Source: Actinomycetota bacterium
GTDB lineage: Bacteria > Actinomycetota > Acidimicrobiia > Acidimicrobiales > Aldehydirespiratoraceae
Assembly (NCBI GenBank): GCA_029979265.1
Contig: JAPOHW010000002.1
Location: forward strand, 88,552-152,551
Reading direction: 5' to 3'
DNA length: 64,000 nucleotides
This document shows, one piece after another, positions 60,982-64,000 of the stretch. Each line of letters opens with the position of its first letter. Positions within the stretch are counted from its first letter, which is position 1. The position numbers were made by a program, and so were the translations under genes. The notes beneath the pieces are model-generated. The model ran no database searches. It saw only the letters and a program-made list of their open reading frames with translations, and was not told the origin of the DNA.

Positions 60982-61874
60982 CGGGCGTTCTCCAACAGGC
61001 TGCGGCCACCGAGGTCGTCGAGAAGGTAGCGAGCGATGCTCCGACCGAGGCGATCGGGATCGTCGCCGACGCGTGCTTCGCGAAGGAGTCTGCGTCCGTC
61101 GAGCGACGAGAGCACACCAACCATCTCCAGGTCACCGTCGGCGGTGGTGGAGGCGTTTGCACCGGCGGGCAGTTCGCAGTCCCCACCGAGTTCGGAAAGG
61201 AATGCCCGCTCCGCGTCGACCACACGACGAGTAGCGACATCCTCGACCGCAACCAAGGTTGCAATGGTGTCGACATCGTCGGAGCGGCACTCGATCGCCA
61301 GTGCGCCCTGTGCGACCTGCGGCACGATGACCGACGGCTCGAGCCGATCGACGGGGCTCGTGATCACGAGCTCGAGCCGATCGATGGCGGCGGCAGCCAT
61401 CACGATGGCATCGAACCCTTCGGACTCGAGCTTGCCGAGCCGCGTCTGGATGTTGCCGCGGAGTTCGGAGAACACGAGGTCCGGCCGATGCCACGCCATT
61501 TGCGCGCGTCGTCTCACCGAGCCGGTGGCGACGTGAGCTCCGAGCGGAAGGTCGGCCCAGGATGACCCGACAAGCGCATCGCGAGCATCGGCGCGAGTGG
61601 GCACGGCAACGAGAACGAGCCCGTTGGGCGTCACGGCCGGAAGGTCCTTCGCAGAGTGAACGGCGAAGTCGGCGCGGCCGTCGAGCACGGCAGCCTGGAC
61701 TTCCTTGACGAACACTCCCTTGCCGCCCATCGAGTGAATCGGCACGTCGGTGTTGCGATCGCCGACGGTCGACACCACGACCTCCTCGACACCACGACCG
61801 AGCAACGCAGCCACGTGGCGGGTCTGCCACAGCGCCAGCGGGCTGCCCCGGGTGGCGGCTCGCAGATCAGCCAC
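60978..61874 (-). CDS. hemC: porphobilinogen deaminase (hydroxymethylbilane synthase)
   Basis: Polymerises four porphobilinogens onto a dipyrromethane cofactor. The 298 residues carry HSAKDLP with the catalytic aspartate Asp77, arginine-rich GSVRRRAQ (118-125), ELRGNIQTRLGKL (138-150) and the cofactor cysteine Cys233 in GGDCELPAG. Length is slightly short but complete. 5 bp after hemA and overlapping hemD by 4 nt, as in other rex-hemACD operons. Confidence 0.96.
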   Translation of the reverse strand: MADLRAATRGSPLALWQTRHVAALLGRGVEEVVVSTVGDRNTDVPIHSMGGKGVFVKEVQAAVLDGRADFAVHSAKDLPAVTPNGLVLVAVPTRADARDALVGSSWADLPLGAHVATGSVRRRAQMAWHRPDLVFSELRGNIQTRLGKLESEGFDAIVMAAAAIDRLELVITSPVDRLEPSVIVPQVAQGALAIECRSDDVDTIATLVAVEDVATRRVVDAERAFLSELGGDCELPAGANASTTADGDLEMVGVLSSLDGRRLLREARVGDDPDRLGRSIARYLLDDLGGRSLLENAR

Positions 61875-61879
61875 CGGCG

Positions 61880-63139
61880 TCAGAGATCGAAGAGGTCGCG
61901 CAGCGACTCGGCCAGACGATCACCGCGGGCACGGCCGGCGGCATCCTTGAGCCGAACGGTCGGCTCGTGCAGCAGCTTGTTGACGATGCCTCGCGCCAAC
62001 GCTTCGACCGCCTCACGTTCGGCATCCTCCAGATCGGCGAACTTGGCGGCGAATCGGCTCAGTTCGGCGTCCGCAATCTCCGAGCCTCGGCTTCGCAGTT
62101 GCGACACCAGAGGAGCGACTTCGCGAGCCGAGGTGACGGCCTGGTAGCGAGCGACCTCTTCGTCGACGATCGTCTCGACATTGCCGATGACCCGGGTGCG
62201 AGTGACCATCTGCTGATCGACGAACGCACCGATGTCGTCCATGTCGAGCAGGGTGACACCGTCGAGGTCGGCAGCAGCCGGATCGACATCACGAGGAACG
62301 GCGACGTCGACGATGACGAGCTCACGCCCAGCTCGGCGGCCGATCACGTCAGCGATGTCGACGTGATCGAGAATGATGTCCTGCGCCCCCGTGGTGGTGA
62401 CGAGCATCTCGACCGCCACCAGTGCGTGGGGGACGTGATCGAGACCGACGGCAGTTCCACCGCACACCTCGGCGAGCCTTACGGCATTCTCCCAGGTTCG
62501 GTTGGCCACAAAGATGTCCGACGTACCGGCTGCGGCGAGCGACTTGACCGTACCTTCCGCCATCTCGCCGGCGCCGAGCACGAGCACGGGTCGACCACCG
62601 AGCCCATCGAGATGGGCCGACGCGAGGGCAACTGCAGCCTGAGAGACCGAGGCGATACCCCGACCGATTGCGGTGTCGGTTCGAGCCCGCTTCCCGGTCT
62701 CGAGTGCATGACGAAACAGCGGCCCCAGAACCGACCCGATGGTGCCGTGTTCTAAGGACTGCTCCCAGGCGGTGCGAACTTGGCCGAGGATCTCGTGCTC
62801 ACCGACAACCGCCGAGTCGAGTCCGGCCGTGACCGAGAAGAGGTGACGTACTGCCTCGGCGTCGTGCAATGCGTAGAGGTGGTCGGCGATGTCTTCTGGA
62901 GCAAGGCCGGCATAGCGGCCGATGAACTCTCGGATGTCTTGATATCCGCCATGGAACCGCTCGGCATTGGCGTAGATCTCGACACGGTTGCAGGTCGAGA
63001 GCACAACGACTTCGGACAAATGGTCGGCCGACCCGAGATCGGAAAGCGCCTTCGGGATGTCGTCGGCCGCGATCGTCATCCGCTCGAGCACGGCGAGCGG
63101 AGTCGACCGGTGGTTGCAACCGATGGCGACGATCGACAC
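61880..63139 (-). CDS. hemA: glutamyl-tRNA reductase
   Basis: First committed enzyme of the C5 pathway; reduces Glu-tRNA to glutamate-1-semialdehyde with NADPH. The 419 residues have the catalytic Cys50 in STCNRVEIYA, VVGEHEILGQV, the NADPH loop GAGEMAEG and a C-terminal helical dimerisation domain. It lies 110 bp downstream of rex on the same strand; that gap shows no strong terminator or promoter that I can support. Heme feedback control of the enzyme N-terminus is known in some bacteria and cannot be judged here. Confidence 0.96.
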   Translation of the reverse strand: MSIVAIGCNHRSTPLAVLERMTIAADDIPKALSDLGSADHLSEVVVLSTCNRVEIYANAERFHGGYQDIREFIGRYAGLAPEDIADHLYALHDAEAVRHLFSVTAGLDSAVVGEHEILGQVRTAWEQSLEHGTIGSVLGPLFRHALETGKRARTDTAIGRGIASVSQAAVALASAHLDGLGGRPVLVLGAGEMAEGTVKSLAAAGTSDIFVANRTWENAVRLAEVCGGTAVGLDHVPHALVAVEMLVTTTGAQDIILDHVDIADVIGRRAGRELVIVDVAVPRDVDPAAADLDGVTLLDMDDIGAFVDQQMVTRTRVIGNVETIVDEEVARYQAVTSAREVAPLVSQLRSRGSEIADAELSRFAAKFADLEDAEREAVEALARGIVNKLLHEPTVRLKDAAGRARGDRLAESLRDLFDL

Positions 63140-63249
63140 GAGCGGGGAACCTCAGGTGGTGCGTGGGACGCTGGACAGACAGAAGATGGCCGCAGCCACC
63201 CCTGAACGGTATCGGCTGACGCCGGTCAAACGTGAGTCGGGGACGACCG

Positions 63250-63948
63250 TCACACCGGTCCTTCCCCGACCAACAGATCTCGCTCGCGGTCGCCGGAGAC
63301 GTCGGCACCGCCGACGAGCCTTGAGCGGTGCAGATGGAAGCCAAGGATCTGGAGCTCGGTTGCGAGGTCGACGGCTCGAAGGTCGACGTCGTCGGGAACG
63401 GTGAGGACGATGGGAGCGAAGCTCATGATCGACGTGATCCCGGCGTCGACGAGCCGGTCGGCTGTTCCCTGTGCCGCCTCGGGTGGGGTTGCGATGATGC
63501 CCACTGCAACGTCGTGCTTTGCGACGACCGAGGCCAACGCAGAGGGCCCGTACACCGCAATGCCGTCGATCTCGACGCCGATCTTGTCGGGGTCGGTGTC
63601 GATGGCGGCTACGACAGGGAAGCCTCGCTCGGCGAAACCGCTGTGGTTGGCGAGTGCCCGACCGAGGTTGCCCATTCCGCAAACCACAATGGGCCACGTG
63701 TTGGCGACACCCAACGCACGGCTGATCTCGAACCGCAAGAAGTCGGCGTCGTAGCCGACCCCACGGGTTCCGTAGGTCCCGAGGTAGGAGAGATCTTTGC
63801 GTACCTTTGCCGCGTTCACACCTGCAAGCGCGGCCAACTCCTCGGAAGAAACGGTCGCTGCACCACCGACCGGGAACACGTCGAGACCACGAAGGTACAG
63901 CGGAAGCCGGGCCACGGTGGCGTCGGGGATGCGACCGATGGAGTTCAT
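63250..63948 (-). CDS. rex: redox-sensing transcriptional repressor Rex
   Basis: NADH/NAD+ sensing repressor, 232 residues. The N-terminal winged helix (IPDATVARLPLYLRGL, then AALAGVNAAKVRKDLSYLG) recognises the Rex operator. The Rossmann domain begins VVCGMGNLGRAL (88-99) and ends in the swapped C-terminal helix. ATG at 63948 is the conserved start; the longer frame upstream passes through the operator. Directly upstream is a Rex operator within the predicted promoter, so rex should repress itself and the downstream heme genes when NADH is high. The rex-hemACD order is known from Streptomyces. Confidence 0.96.
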   Translation of the reverse strand: MNSIGRIPDATVARLPLYLRGLDVFPVGGAATVSSEELAALAGVNAAKVRKDLSYLGTYGTRGVGYDADFLRFEISRALGVANTWPIVVCGMGNLGRALANHSGFAERGFPVVAAIDTDPDKIGVEIDGIAVYGPSALASVVAKHDVAVGIIATPPEAAQGTADRLVDAGITSIMSFAPIVLTVPDDVDLRAVDLATELQILGFHLHRSRLVGGADVSGDRERDLLVGEGPV

Positions 63949-63954
63949 GGGTAA

Positions 63955-63983
63955 ACGGTACGAACTTGTGCACCCATTCACAA
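63955..63983 (-). promoter_or_regulatory. predicted rex promoter, leaderless
   Basis: On the minus strand -35 TTGTGA (63978-63983) and -10 TACCGT (63955-63960) are exactly 17 bp apart. Transcription would begin at or within one or two bases of the rex ATG at 63948, giving a leaderless message; no ribosome site is visible. Predicted by eye. Confidence 0.55.
63966..63983. promoter_or_regulatory. Rex operator upstream of rex
   Basis: TTGTGCA-CCCA-TTCACAA is an 18-bp imperfect palindrome matching the Rex consensus TTGTGAA-N4-TTCACAA at 13 of 14 arm positions. It overlaps the predicted -35 box and spacer, so bound Rex would block polymerase. It supports autoregulation of the rex-hem transcript. 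Confidence 0.85.
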
Positions 63984-64000
63984 GGTAAATCACAATTTCA

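Noticed and set aside
63140-63249. Riboswitch or attenuator in the rex-hemA gap
   Set aside because: 110 bp without a recognisable conserved structure or a terminator-like hairpin.

Overview
The window is one continuous chromosomal block of a GC-rich actinomycete. Gene content points to the Acidimicrobiia (Ilumatobacter-like): an actinobacterial rex-hemACD arrangement, two complex I operons, a split b6-type cytochrome b complex, GTG starts and constant 1-4 nt gene overlaps. That placement is an inference from gene content, not from a marker-gene search. I see no rRNA, tRNA, IS element, prophage or CRISPR array. No gap between genes exceeds 300 bp; the largest are 39636-39922 (a divergent promoter region with a predicted Rex site) and 15981-16175 (a predicted promoter and a small inverted repeat).

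Layout. 1-4.3 kb holds housekeeping genes: asd, an HD-only relative of the CCA-adding enzyme, an SDR, a PIG-L deacetylase and a TetR regulator. 4.3-16.0 kb (all minus strand) is an 11-subunit complex I operon, nuoABCDHIJKLMN without the NADH module E/F/G, ending in midA, a homologue of the mitochondrial complex I methyltransferase NDUFAF7. 16.2-17.7 kb holds a sulfite-oxidase-type molybdoenzyme and a small membrane protein. 17.7-33.6 kb is a complete 14-subunit complex I operon (nuoA-N). 33.6-39.6 kb, directly upstream on the same strand, encodes a b6f-like quinol:cytochrome c reductase (b6-type cytochrome b, subunit IV, Rieske protein, diheme cytochrome c), an 8Fe ferredoxin and two orphan membrane proteins. 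A monoheme membrane cytochrome c is divergent at 39.9 kb.

40.7-45.3 kb is a cluster of uncharacterised or active-site-altered proteins: DUF3726, a 566-aa unknown, an M19-like dipeptidase preceded by a 17-codon leader ORF, and an Ldh-type oxidoreductase. pgi follows. 47-54.8 kb is a four-gene ABC system with two ATPases and two very large FtsX-type permeases. 54.8-64 kb runs rex, hemA, hemC, hemD-GNAT, HAD, M20, hemB, hemL and a YceI protein on the minus strand: tetrapyrrole synthesis from glutamyl-tRNA to uroporphyrinogen III, headed by the NADH/NAD+ sensor Rex.

How it fits together. Matching 18-bp Rex-type operators lie in front of rex and in front of the reductase/complex I operon, so one redox sensor probably couples heme supply to the heme- and FeS-rich chain. 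The most unusual signals are in the 11-subunit complex: its NuoD keeps the arginine that NDUFAF7/MidA methylates but has Trp and Gln where the quinone-site Tyr and Asp normally sit, while the 14-subunit NuoD shows the opposite pattern.
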